Source of the DNA: Nitrospirota bacterium
GTDB lineage: Bacteria > Nitrospirota > UBA9217
NCBI GenBank assembly: GCA_023229435.1
Contig: JALNZF010000010.1
Location: forward strand, 33,850-97,849
Reading direction: 5' to 3'
Length of the DNA: 64,000 nucleotides
Numbering within the stretch: position 1 is the stretch's first letter; each line of letters opens with the position of its first letter. The notes below the pieces were generated by a model. The model was not told where the DNA came from. It searched no databases and saw nothing but the letters and a program-made list of their open reading frames with translations. Both the position numbers and the translations under genes were made by a program. Below, piece after piece: positions 35,901 through 43,477 of this stretch.

Positions 35901-36393
35901 CGGTCTGAGAATCCCTCGGCATTCCCTTGTCGACCCAGTCCTTGAAACCCTTGCGCACCATCGCGCCTTTTATACGCCGGTCTCCGTAGAGGCGGCGGGC
36001 AAGGCCCAGCCCTTTCTGGCAGGCGCGCGGGTCCCACCGATGGGACGCGCCGTTGCCGTACAGATCCTTGGCCTCGCCGTACCGGTACGAGGGGCTGATG
36101 CGGGTGACCACCCCGTTTTTCACGTGCGCCTTCAGCAGACAGTTGTGCGTGTCGTTCGGCGAGCAGAGAAAGTGAAAGTGGCTGTCCTCTTTATAGATAT
36201 TCCGGTAGACGGCTTCCCAGTTCCTGTCCGGATAGAATTCAAGGGGGTTGTCTGATTTCGGTTTCAAAAAGGTGAACAGCTTGGTATCGCATCCTGAAAG
36301 CAGGATCCCCGCCCCGGTGCCGGCGGCAATCGTCAGGAACTTTCGCCGGGAAAGACCATCGGTACTTTGATCATCATCTTTTTTATTATTCAT
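32905..36393 (-). CDS. Periplasmic Mo-bisPGD alpha subunit, NxrA/NarG-like type II DMSO reductase family
   Basis: The 1162-residue protein starts with a Tat signal (SRRKFLTIAAGTGAGILLSG) that ends in a lipobox LSGC followed by Asp. The FS0 region has HFLCSPNDTHNC near residue 75 and DPRACQKG near 122, with a C-x7-C spacing unlike NarG. DLPPGHPMVLGMQT near 290 matches the region of type II enzymes that holds the Mo-ligand Asp. Cofactor-binding stretches follow (VVNVSVEYPATGCRSDE, IIVIRPGTDPALMLGVAHV, FACGMGSNQYFNADLKDRAV). Nitrate or nitrite chemistry is likely, but chlorate, selenate or other substrates cannot be excluded. AGAGGTG precedes ATG 36391-36393. Confidence 0.9.
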   Translation of the reverse strand: MNNKKDDDQSTDGLSRRKFLTIAAGTGAGILLSGCDTKLFTFLKPKSDNPLEFYPDRNWEAVYRNIYKEDSHFHFLCSPNDTHNCLLKAHVKNGVVTRISPSYRYGEAKDLYGNGASHRWDPRACQKGLGLARRLYGDRRIKGAMVRKGFKDWVDKGMPRDSQTGSPPKEYFDKRGQDKWLKITWDEAFTMSAAALNNIAETYSGDKGFDRLTRQGYDPAMLDPMKKAGTQVLKIRGGMSLLGATRIFGYYRFCNMLALLDDKIRGTGPEKSLGGRGWDSYTWHTDLPPGHPMVLGMQTNEFDLNSVEHAQMVLLLGMNWITTKMPDSHWLTEARLKGTKVVNVSVEYPATGCRSDEIIVIRPGTDPALMLGVAHVIIKEKLYDANHIKKYSDLPFLVRMDTLDMLRPEDVIPGYQKKALTKDTVVMKKNDPFISHVLEHDKQIVTEEMAAEWSDCVVWDAQTRKPASVSREDFGKKFGIDPALEGTFEVTTLKGKTVKVRPVFDLMKQYIDESFTPEQTSKITWAPKEAIISLARDIASRPEGTLFACGMGSNQYFNADLKDRAVLFVAAMTRNLGFPGGNVGSFAGNYKVALLNGVGAYVAEDPFNIELDPAKPAHKKYYTVYESAHFYNYGDRPLRVGGHLFSGKGHLNTPTKLMMFANSNSLLGNAKWHYDVVNNTLPKIEMIAVAEYWWNGSCEYADIVYGCDFAAEFKQPDFSASCTNSFVQVHPRTPLPRVFDTKPDIEILAGLAGALGKLTRDRRFDDYWKFVHEDKVSVYAQRIFDGSQGLAGFKFPDLETKAKDGIPALMNNRTYPRLGSWEQVHEDKLWYTKSGRMEFYRFETEWIEHGENIPVYREPIDSTFHEPNVIVGRHPAIRPKRPEDWGFSSKDLSTESRQVRNIQYSSEEVMKTKHPLISKGFKFIFHTPKYRHCTHTTAGDTDMVAVWFGPFGDVYRRDKRMPFVTEGYVDMNPLDAKELGIEDGDYVHIDNDPSDRPYRNAKAGTEEHKTARLLCRARYYWGTPRGVTRMWYNMFGATLGSVKGHETRPDGLAKNPETNYQAMFRYGSHQSGTRAWLRPTLLTDSLVRKDAFGQKMGKGFAPDIHCANGAPREGFAKITKAENGGIGGKGPWQPVTKNIRPTHEDDAMKAFIQGGYIKSKKA

Positions 36394-36414
36394 AAAGACA
36401 CCTCTTAAGTACAA

Positions 36415-36551
36415 ATTTCAAATCACAAATCACAAAAAAACAAATAAGCTCCAAGCTCCAAAATTCAAATTTCCAAACGTGTGGTATTTAACGATTGGTG
36501 CTTTGAATTAATTTGTAATTTGGTGCCTGATATTTGATGCTTGTTTCTCGT
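36415..36551. repeat. Inverted AT-rich repeat between cytochrome b and the alpha subunit
   Basis: CAAGCTCCAAAATTCAAATT and the later GAATTAATTTGTAATTTGG / TGGTGCCTGATATTTGATGC segments form an imperfect inverted repeat. A related sequence lies at 52430-52500. It is the only gap above 70 bp inside the 13-gene run. Confidence 0.55.
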
Positions 36552-38108
36552 CTAATGCACCGGCCACTGGCTCTTCGACCAGAAGAAGCCCCAGTTCGGT
36601 CCTCGAAGCTCCGTCCCCACATAGGTGAGAATTATGTAGCTGACCAGAAACATCGTGAACAGGGCGATAGCGCCCATCCTCGTGGAGCCTGTTTTCCTGA
36701 TTATGAGGAGCGACCAGGCGATCATGAACCCGACCCAGATGGTGCCCGGGTTAACGAGGGTGATGAGCAGCTGCGGCACATTCGGCCACCAGTTCCTGAG
36801 CCACCCGAAGTTGATCACGAACGCCAGGAGCGCGATGAGCACGCTGGCCCCCGCGACGAGGGCCCGCAGCGCCACGGCCTTGCCCTCCTTCCCCGAAAAC
36901 CAGATGCCCACATGAGCCTGTTCCCGGTCCAGGTATGGGATGAGGCCCAGTCCCAGGAGCGCAAGACTCGGCAGGCCGACGCCGCCCATGAACGCGGAGT
37001 AGGACAGCAGCTCCTGAAGCCCGAGGAAATACCAGGGCGCCTTTGCCGGATTTTCGGGGATGAGGGGGTTGGCAAGTTCCTTGAGCGGCGCATCCATATA
37101 AAATGAATAAACGATTACAGCGGCAAGGCAGAGGAAGAAGACAGCGGCTTCGGCAAGCAGGAGATTCGGCCAGCTCAACACGGTATTCTCGATATCCTTG
37201 TCAACGGCGGGCGTTCTGCCTTTTGCCAGCTCCATGAGGCCGTAGGTTTTGTTCGTGCTGAAGATGCCGCCTTTTTTCTGCGGCAGCGTCAGCCTTTCCG
37301 CGGCACCGGCCGTGGTCAGGAAGTTTTCCGGCTTCGTGAGTCCGCCGTCCTTCCGGATCCTCCAAAAATGCGCGCCGAGAACGAGGAACAGGATGAGCGG
37401 CAAGAGCATGATATGAAAAAGATAGATACGATTGAGCGATTCCTTGCCCGGGGCCAGTCCGCCAAGAAGCAGTTCCTTTGAAAATCCGCCGATGTCGGCG
37501 AACTGTGTGATGCCGAGGGAGTCGGTGATCTCTTGCGGCGAATTGATAATGTTCGAAGTTATGACGAGGGCCCAGTAGGACAGCTGGTCCCAGGGCAACA
37601 TGTAGCCGGTGAGGTTGATCCCAAAGGTGATGACCAGGAGCACGATGCCGATCAGCCAGTTGAACTCCCTTCCGTTCTTGTATGAACCGGTATAGAAGAC
37701 CCTCGCCATGTGGAACAAAACGAACAGGATCATTCCTTCGCCGGCCCACTTGTGCATGTTTCTGACCAGCTTGCCGGAGAAGACGACATAGGTGATGTCT
37801 TTTACCGAATTGTAGGCATTTTCGATCGAGGGATTGAAATAGATCATGAGCAGGACACCCGACAGCACGGTGATCAGGAGCAGAAAGAACGATGCCAGTC
37901 CCAGGCCCAGCGTGTATGCCGGCCTGAGCGTATTGACGTGCGTCTTGACCCCCTGCACGTGGAGGAAGAAATTATTGAACATGACCGCCGAGCGCGACCG
38001 GTCGGACGTTGGCCTGCCGCTTCTGAGAAACGAACCAATGACAGCCTGTTTCAGTTCTTTCAGGTTTTCCTTCATGCGGTCCATTCCGGAACGGTTCAAC
38101 TCGCTCAT
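36552..38108 (-). CDS. Cytochrome b (fused b6/subunit IV type) of a Rieske/cytochrome b complex
   Basis: The 518-residue membrane protein has the four bis-His haem ligands: NMHKWAGEGM and LFVLFHMARVFYTG in one helix pair, YLFHIMLLPLI and GAHFWRIRKDGG in the next. The N-terminal b6 part is followed in the same chain by a subunit IV-like part with KAPWYFLGLQELLSYSAFMG. Here the usual PEWY Glu of the quinol-oxidation site is replaced (APWY). It would oxidise or reduce menaquinone. It starts 14 bp after the Rieske gene and precedes the Mo-enzyme subunits. Confidence 0.92.
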   Translation of the reverse strand: MSELNRSGMDRMKENLKELKQAVIGSFLRSGRPTSDRSRSAVMFNNFFLHVQGVKTHVNTLRPAYTLGLGLASFFLLLITVLSGVLLMIYFNPSIENAYNSVKDITYVVFSGKLVRNMHKWAGEGMILFVLFHMARVFYTGSYKNGREFNWLIGIVLLVITFGINLTGYMLPWDQLSYWALVITSNIINSPQEITDSLGITQFADIGGFSKELLLGGLAPGKESLNRIYLFHIMLLPLILFLVLGAHFWRIRKDGGLTKPENFLTTAGAAERLTLPQKKGGIFSTNKTYGLMELAKGRTPAVDKDIENTVLSWPNLLLAEAAVFFLCLAAVIVYSFYMDAPLKELANPLIPENPAKAPWYFLGLQELLSYSAFMGGVGLPSLALLGLGLIPYLDREQAHVGIWFSGKEGKAVALRALVAGASVLIALLAFVINFGWLRNWWPNVPQLLITLVNPGTIWVGFMIAWSLLIIRKTGSTRMGAIALFTMFLVSYIILTYVGTELRGPNWGFFWSKSQWPVH

Positions 38109-38122
38109 CCGTCGTCTCCCTG

Positions 38123-38599
38123 TTACGCGATCAATTTTAACGTTGTTCCCGCTGGCACAGCGCTCGCCGTGTCAACCATCAGACTCCCGTCCATGCTCCG
38201 GCTGATCTCGAGCCAGGCAAGGTTCCGGGGAGCGGGGCCGCCGATGACCTTGCCGTTTTCATCATACTGTGAACCGTGGCAGGGGCACTGAAAACCGGTC
38301 TCCGAAACGGACACGATGCACCCGAGGTGGGTGCAGACGCTCGATATGGCGTGAAGCCCTTCATCAGTGGAGAATATAAATACGCCCTTTTCATCGAGCT
38401 TCTTTACCGTGCCCACGGGAAAGTTCTCCGCCTTGCCGATCTTGAACTTTGTCGCCTCTTCGTAACGGACATTGGGCTTTGACATCCTGAACATACCTCC
38501 GAAGAGTGCCAGTGCCGAGAGAACGACCATGCCGAATGAGGCCGTGCTGAGGAAGTCCCGCCGTGTTACGCCTTCTTTTTCCTGTGTCCCGCTATTCAC
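38123..38599 (-). CDS. Rieske [2Fe-2S] protein
   Basis: The N-terminus has a Tat-like motif ([17 protein letters not shown]) and a single transmembrane stretch. The Rieske box is CTHLGC near residue 90 and [20 protein letters not shown] near 107, with the two Cys and two His ligands. At 158 residues it is a short, complete subunit. It overlaps the end of the flavoprotein gene by 8 bp and is followed by cytochrome b, forming a minimal bc-type quinol oxidoreductase. No separate cytochrome c1 follows directly; the hexahaem protein may fill that role. Confidence 0.94.
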   Translation of the reverse strand: MNSGTQEKEGVTRRDFLSTASFGMVVLSALALFGGMFRMSKPNVRYEEATKFKIGKAENFPVGTVKKLDEKGVFIFSTDEGLHAISSVCTHLGCIVSVSETGFQCPCHGSQYDENGKVIGGPAPRNLAWLEISRSMDGSLMVDTASAVPAGTTLKLIA

Positions 38600-40415
38600 T
38601 CGTCAACACCTCCTTAAAGGTAAATCGCTCCATGGTAATGGCTTCCACCGGACACCGCGCGGCGCAGAGGCCGCACCGGATGCACCGGTCCTCATCTTTA
38701 ATGATCGCCGAGCCCGTGCCCGCGGGATCGCTTCCATACCGGTTGCGGTACAATGCCGCCAGGGTCTCATCGCCTTTTATGCTCTCGATACTGACGAGCC
38801 GCAGACAGTACTCGGGGCATACATCGGCACAGCCTCCGCACAGGATGCACCGGTCTCCGTCGAAGATCGTATTCACGGCGCAATTCAGGCATCTGCCGCC
38901 CTGCTCACCGGCCATGTCTTTCGCGAACCCCTTTTCGACGACGGTCCCGCCCTTCAGCCGGTCCTCGGCAATCTCCGCGGGCACCTGCCGCCTTCTCACC
39001 TTCTCATAATCCACCGGATGCCACACCTGATTGCCCGGAAGAGCCTCATGCTCTTCAGTTGTACGGATGCTCAGGCGAATTCCGCTGATATACTCGTGCA
39101 TGAGGAGTGCGACCTTCTTGCCGCTGGCCACCGCGTCGATAACGAGCTTCGGTCCGTACGCGAGGTCTCCTGCCACGAACAGACCGGGAACCGATGTGGT
39201 GCTGTTGTCGGGACCGACCTTGATCGCTCCCCGCTCGGTCATGTGCACATCAAGCCCGCACTGTTCAAGGAATGACAGGTCATATGCCTGACCCACGGAA
39301 AAAATGATCGTGTTTGCGGGAAGAGTCATGGTATCCGATTCGTCGTACCGGGGATTGAATTTCCCTTCACTGTCGAATACGGAGATGACCTTTTTGAAAA
39401 GCATCGATCGCACGGCCGCCCACTCATCCAGATTGATCCGGTCCGGCCCGAAGCTGTTGAAACGCTCGATACCTTCCTCGGCGCCTTCTTCGATCTCGAT
39501 CCTGTCGGCAAGCATGTGTTCGAAGTCTTCAAGGCATACCAGCGAGACCGACTTCACTCCCTGCTGCCGGATCGCCGTCCTTGCCACGTCATAGGCCACG
39601 TTGCCGCCTCCGACAACCACGACCTTCGGCCCGATTATTACCTCATTGCCGACGGAAACATCACGCAAAAAATCAGCGCCGCCCAGGACCCCTTTGCCTT
39701 TCGAGCCTTCGACAGGAATGATCCGTGCTTTCTTTGCGCCTACAGAGAGGAGCACCGCTGCGGACTCATCGTAGAGTTTTTTCAGCGATACGTCCTTGCC
39801 TATCCGGACCCCAAGCATGATCTCCACGCCAAGGGCCTTTATCGCATCGATCTCGGCCTGAAGGATATCCCGGGGAAGCCGGTACGCCGGAATACCGACT
39901 GCGCACATCCCTCCCGCGACCTTTTCCATTTCGTAGATGATCGGCGAATACCCCATAAGTGCCAGTTCATGCGCGCAGGCAAGACCGGCCGGTCCCGCGC
40001 CAACGATAGAGACGGGTTTGTCCTTCTTGCGCGCGGACTGCAGTATGCCTGATATCCCGCTGCCCGCCTTCCTGATCTTCTCTATGATATTCGCTGCAAA
40101 TCTGTTTTTGTCTTGTTGTATTTCCACGCCATATCGTTCAGTAACGAAGCGCTTGAGCGCTCGTATGGAGACAGCCTCGTCGATCCATCCCCTGCGGCAG
40201 GCCAACTCGCAGGGCGCGGCGCATACCCTTCCACAAATGGATGCCAGTGGATTCGGCATCCGGGCTATCCAGTAGGCCTTCTCATAATTACCCGCCGCAA
40301 TTGCCTGCACGTATCCGCGTGAATCAGTATTCACCGGACAACCCGTCTGGCACTTGATATTCTGTTTCCAATAACGATAATCAGGAATGACCACATGAAA
40401 TGACGGCTTTGACAT
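38592..40415 (-). CDS. GltD-like FAD/NAD(P) oxidoreductase with C-terminal ferredoxin domain
   Basis: The 607-residue protein starts with an N-terminal FeS domain ([35 protein letters not shown]). An FAD-binding Rossmann fold ([20 protein letters not shown] near residue 130) and an NAD(P)-binding one ([17 protein letters not shown]) follow. The C-terminus has two ferredoxin motifs ([30 protein letters not shown]). It differs from true GltD by the added ferredoxin domain and the absence of gltB. It could exchange electrons between NAD(P)H or ferredoxin and the Rieske/cytochrome b complex. First gene of the run. Confidence 0.88.
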   Translation of the reverse strand: MSKPSFHVVIPDYRYWKQNIKCQTGCPVNTDSRGYVQAIAAGNYEKAYWIARMPNPLASICGRVCAAPCELACRRGWIDEAVSIRALKRFVTERYGVEIQQDKNRFAANIIEKIRKAGSGISGILQSARKKDKPVSIVGAGPAGLACAHELALMGYSPIIYEMEKVAGGMCAVGIPAYRLPRDILQAEIDAIKALGVEIMLGVRIGKDVSLKKLYDESAAVLLSVGAKKARIIPVEGSKGKGVLGGADFLRDVSVGNEVIIGPKVVVVGGGNVAYDVARTAIRQQGVKSVSLVCLEDFEHMLADRIEIEEGAEEGIERFNSFGPDRINLDEWAAVRSMLFKKVISVFDSEGKFNPRYDESDTMTLPANTIIFSVGQAYDLSFLEQCGLDVHMTERGAIKVGPDNSTTSVPGLFVAGDLAYGPKLVIDAVASGKKVALLMHEYISGIRLSIRTTEEHEALPGNQVWHPVDYEKVRRRQVPAEIAEDRLKGGTVVEKGFAKDMAGEQGGRCLNCAVNTIFDGDRCILCGGCADVCPEYCLRLVSIESIKGDETLAALYRNRYGSDPAGTGSAIIKDEDRCIRCGLCAARCPVEAITMERFTFKEVLTSE

Positions 40416-40460
40416 GTAAATACCCCGGCCTGCTGAATTAAGGTATAAGCAAGCAACGCG

Positions 40461-40506
40461 ATTATATCATAAGCAACAGCAGGCTCTCCTATGATGTACG
40501 TCATAG
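40461..40506 (-). promoter_or_regulatory. Promoter of the Mo-enzyme operon with an FNR-like dyad
   Basis: On the minus strand the extended -10 box TGATATAAT occupies 40461-40469, 46 bp before the first start codon. The near-perfect dyad CTATGATGTACGTCATAG (plus strand 40489-40506) has ATGAY-N4-RTCAT half-sites. Its centre is about 42-43 bases upstream of the predicted transcription start, the class II position for CRP/FNR-family activators. No good -35 box is present, as expected for an activated promoter. Confidence 0.55.
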
Positions 40507-40756
40507 AAATGCAATTTGTAGTTAATGCAAAGCTGCAATATTAGGTTGGATGAAGAACAAGTGTCTGTTCAACAGCTGTAAAATAAAGATATGAAGTGCT
40601 CGACTATGGTTTTTGAAAGGTTTCTAACGCAAGGAAGTTTTAGAGATGATAATAGTTAGTTTATACCGAGAAAAGCCCGTCTGCAATACATACTAAGTAT
40701 TAATTTATATGGTCCGATCGCAATTCAGGCCATTACGGTATTCGGTAGCATGTTCA

Positions 40757-40956
40757 GATATCAACGGGCTGTTGCCCAAATCACTTTACGACGAAAATGT
40801 CATTCTGAGCGCAGCGAAGAATCTCGCATTTCCAGAAACGTGCGATCCTTCACGGAGTTTACCCTGAACGAGAGATTCTTCAGTCGCTTCGCTCCTTCAG
40901 AATGACAAAGTGAAGGGTTCAGAGTGACAAATTTGGGTTTGGGCAACAGCCCGTCA
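40757..40956. repeat. Large nested palindrome with GTCATTCTGAG core
   Basis: The outer arms are ACGGGCTGTTGCCCAAATCA and the inverse ending GGGCAACAGCCCGT. Inside lie TGTCATTCTGAGCGCAGCGA and the inverse TTCGCTCCTTCAGAATGACA. The interval 40507-40756 shows no gene. Confidence 0.75.
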
Positions 40957-40965
40957 ATGAAGGAG

Positions 40966-41124
40966 CTACTCGTACCGCAGCGCCTGGATGGGGTCCTGCA
41001 GCGCGGCCCTGCGCGCCGGGTACACGCCGAAGAACACGCCCACGGCCGCCGAGAACGTGAACGCCATGATGATTATTACGATTACCAGGATGACGATCAG
41101 CTCCGGCATTCCAAGGCCAAACAT
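40966..41124 (-). pseudogene. In-frame chimera of TatA N-terminus and MacB C-terminus
   Basis: The 52-codon frame reads [19 protein letters not shown], identical in type to TatA at 21855, and switches without a frame break to [20 protein letters not shown] ... and the MacB stop. The join is at a shared GATGAT/ATGATTAT microhomology near 41067. The product lacks the TatA hinge and amphipathic helix and the MacB membrane core, so it is probably non-functional, though it encodes two hydrophobic segments. Confidence 0.85.
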
Positions 41125-41687
41125 GTTGCCTCCTTGTAATCCTCTGGCGTATTCAGATTTTTAAACGACCGTCTTGCAGGATCATAGCGATCGATCTCCG
41201 CATCGCTTACATATCTCACTCGCGCATCTCCGAAGATACCCTGGATCTGCCGGGCGTCCTCCTGAAGCCGCTGCTCGATGATCGGCAACAGCCTTTTCGA
41301 GTATATCGCATGGAGCGGTTCCACACGCCCAGCGATCGTCGGTACGACAATGTCATGTCCATCGGCAAGACCGGCCATATAAGCGATCAAGTCGGGATTT
41401 AAAAAAGGCATGTCGCAAGCCGCCACAAAATTATATTCATCCGTTGATTTGAGCAAGCCCGAATAAATGCCCGTAAGCGGACCCCGCTTTTCAACGGCAT
41501 CGGTGACGACGACAGCCTCGTATGAAGCATAAGCCGAAGGATTATTGGTCACGATGATGGTCCGCGGAAAAATGCCGCGAAGCGTCCTCAGAACATGCTC
41601 GATCAGAGGGATCCCGTCAAGTATGAGAAATGCCTTGTCCCTGCCCATCCGGCGGCTCTCCCCGCCTGCCAGTACGATACCGGTCAT
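41097..41687 (-). CDS. mobA: Molybdenum cofactor guanylyltransferase MobA (copy 2)
   Basis: The 196-residue product is a close paralogue of the 21828-22418 gene over its whole length: [53 protein letters not shown] and the same C-terminal [19 protein letters not shown]. Key binding residues are kept, so it may be active. Similarity extends upstream through the promoter (TTGACA, TAATTT) and downstream into the first 19 codons of tatA. This shows a segmental duplication of mobA-tatA, cut off within tatA by the macB fragment. Confidence 0.92.
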   Translation of the reverse strand: MTGIVLAGGESRRMGRDKAFLILDGIPLIEHVLRTLRGIFPRTIIVTNNPSAYASYEAVVVTDAVEKRGPLTGIYSGLLKSTDEYNFVAACDMPFLNPDLIAYMAGLADGHDIVVPTIAGRVEPLHAIYSKRLLPIIEQRLQEDARQIQGIFGDARVRYVSDAEIDRYDPARRSFKNLNTPEDYKEATCLALECRS

Positions 41688-41692
41688 GGGTA

Positions 41693-41721
41693 AAATTACA
41701 GCATTTACCATGAGGTGTCAA
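41693..41721 (-). promoter_or_regulatory. Promoter of mobA copy 2, predicted leaderless
   Basis: TTGACA (about 41716-41721), 17-bp spacer and TAATTT (41693-41698) stand five bases before the ATG at 41687, exactly as for copy 1. Confidence 0.5.
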
Positions 41722-41851
41722 CTAAGAACTTGAAATGCATTCGCTGGTTTGCCGTTATTCTGGTCTCGCAATGCATCAACAAAATAGGACCATCAAGGAT
41801 CAATTAACCAGTCGTTCACAGGCGCATGGAAACTCAAACTATAACTTTACA

Positions 41852-41880
41852 TTGACATCGACCCTGTTTACTTTTAAAGT
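41852..41880 (+). promoter_or_regulatory. Sigma-70-type promoter before the 41887 small ORF
   Basis: TTGACA (41852-41857), 17-bp spacer, TAAAGT (41875-41880). The expected transcription start coincides with the ATG at 41887. Confidence 0.55.
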
Positions 41881-41886
41881 GAACTT

Positions 41887-41991
41887 ATGAAATTGCAAGC
41901 ATTACTTGTTTTTCTGGTTCTCACCTTCGGTATTTCTGATCCACTATCCTTGCTCCTGGACTATCATAAAGAACGTCCACCGCCTGTCTAA
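41887..41991 (+). CDS. Possible 34-residue membrane or secreted peptide
   Basis: The frame reads MKLQALLVFLVLTFGISDPL and ends DYHKERPPPV. It has one hydrophobic segment of signal-anchor type and a short hydrophilic tail. It lies right behind a consensus promoter and ends about 170 bp before the pentahaem cytochrome gene. No ribosome-binding site is visible; translation would have to be leaderless. It may instead be untranslated leader of the cytochrome gene. Confidence 0.35.
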   Translation: MKLQALLVFLVLTFGISDPLSLLLDYHKERPPPV

Positions 41992-42159
41992 TCAGTAGCA
42001 TGAAACCACACGGACTGAGCCTTCTTCCGGACAAAAGCGCATATGCTCCTGGCCGTGTTTTTCATCCCGGTTCCTCCGAGTGACCATCGATAATCATCGT
42101 TGCATTTGGTGATGGTTATTTTTCAGCAACATCAATTGACCAATTTAGGGAGGCCGCCA

Positions 42160-43419
42160 ATGTTATTCCATAGACATATGATAACACCACTTTACGTCAT
42201 GTTGATGATGCTTATGATGATACCATCCGTTGCTAAAGCGGATGACTTTGTGGATGCGATAAAGGCTGAGAGGGACAAAACGCGTGCTTTCCTTGTGGAA
42301 CTCGGGGCAACAAAAGATGAGGCAGCTAAAATAGTTCCAAAAGATGAGGATTGTGCAGCATGCCATCTTGACCATTTCAAGGAGTGGGCCAAGGACGCAC
42401 CGCACTATCAGGGAATATCCTTTGCCAGGGTCGCCTACAACCATTTTGTCCGGGACATGAAGGCGAATGGGCTGAAAACCGATCAGAAGGTCATGGCCTC
42501 CTGCGACCGCTGTCATGCCCCCACCCTTCATCGATACGGGTCTGCGAAACTCTATGAAGCGATCACAAATGTTATCGGCGAAGATACGGAAGATGCAAAG
42601 GTGAAGGGGAATGAAAAAATCACCGCCCTGAAGTCCATCGGCGTGGGCTGCATTGAATGCCACACGGCCCAGATGACAGGCAGCCAGGACGGACCCCGTC
42701 ATGGCACCAAGAAAGACGCAAAATCGCCCCATAAAACTAAGTATGCCCCGGAAATGGCAAAAAGCGAGTTCTGCGGCAAATGTCATGCTATGAACCCAAA
42801 GGATACCGAAGCAATCAGGAGCGCCAAGATCGGAAAGACTCAACTTATATGGTGCGCGCTCAATTATGACGACTGGAAGCTCGGTGGTTCAAAACAACAG
42901 TGCCAGGAATGCCACATGGAAAAAACAGGCAACCGGCATATTCACTCTTTCCCGGGGGCGAATAACACCGAATTCCTGAAAAAGGCAGTCGATATTTCCG
43001 TTTCGGGAATGATGCTGGGCAATGATGTCGCTGGAGTAAGGGTCTCTGTGCATAATAACGCCGGACATATCCTGCCGGAAGGCTGCATCCTCGGAGCGGA
43101 TATCGTGCTGGCTCTCACGGTGAAAGATGACACCGGGAAAACAGTACTTTCCACGGAGCGGACCTGGTATTCCCAGTCAAAAGGCTTCCTCCCCTTCGTA
43201 TTCTCGCCTGAATTGAAAGAGGTGCCGAGAACGCCGGCGGTCTGGACAGTCGACGACTATATCCGCTCCAGTGCCCTCCAAATCGGCGACAATATCGTTG
43301 ACACCAGCTTTTTAGTCCCAACAGGAACGAAAAAACTGACTGTAGACGCCGATATGGGCTACCGTCAAAAAGGAAAGACGGTCCCGATGATGAAGGTCAC
43401 CAAAGAAATAACGCTGTAA
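42160..43419 (+). CDS. Pentahaem cytochrome c with C-terminal beta domain
   Basis: A signal peptide (YVMLMMLMMIPSVAKA) is followed by five CXXCH sites: CAACH near residue 65, CDRCH near 111, CIECH near 164, CGKCH near 205 and CQECH near 248. A haem-free C-terminal beta domain of about 150 residues follows (GHILPEGCILGADIVLALTV). The layout resembles the c554/multihaem families linked to nitrogen or sulphur oxide reduction, but no specific enzyme can be assigned. GGGAGG lies six bases before ATG 42160; the longer frame starting at 42100 lacks a signal peptide start. A rhodanese gene follows. Confidence 0.88.
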   Translation: MLFHRHMITPLYVMLMMLMMIPSVAKADDFVDAIKAERDKTRAFLVELGATKDEAAKIVPKDEDCAACHLDHFKEWAKDAPHYQGISFARVAYNHFVRDMKANGLKTDQKVMASCDRCHAPTLHRYGSAKLYEAITNVIGEDTEDAKVKGNEKITALKSIGVGCIECHTAQMTGSQDGPRHGTKKDAKSPHKTKYAPEMAKSEFCGKCHAMNPKDTEAIRSAKIGKTQLIWCALNYDDWKLGGSKQQCQECHMEKTGNRHIHSFPGANNTEFLKKAVDISVSGMMLGNDVAGVRVSVHNNAGHILPEGCILGADIVLALTVKDDTGKTVLSTERTWYSQSKGFLPFVFSPELKEVPRTPAVWTVDDYIRSSALQIGDNIVDTSFLVPTGTKKLTVDADMGYRQKGKTVPMMKVTKEITL

Positions 43420-43424
43420 GTAAA

Positions 43425-43451
43425 AACGAGGGGGACACGGTCCCCCTCGTT
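43425..43451 (+). terminator. Hairpin between the pentahaem cytochrome and rhodanese genes
   Basis: Perfect stem ACGAGGGGGA (43426-43435) / TCCCCCTCGT (43441-43450) with a 5-base loop. The T-tract is weak (TCATTCC), so partial termination or mRNA stabilisation is possible. Confidence 0.6.
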
Positions 43452-43477
43452 CATTCCAATAAAAAGAGAGAACCTGT

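Noticed and set aside
30866..36393. Assignment of a definite substrate such as ethylbenzene, nitrate or selenate to the Mo-enzyme
   Set aside because: Sequence motifs place it in the type II DMSO reductase family, but substrate cannot be decided without phylogeny or biochemistry.
38592..40415. Annotation as glutamate synthase small subunit (gltD)
   Set aside because: No gltB is present, the protein has an added two-cluster ferredoxin domain, and it is coupled to Rieske and cytochrome b genes.
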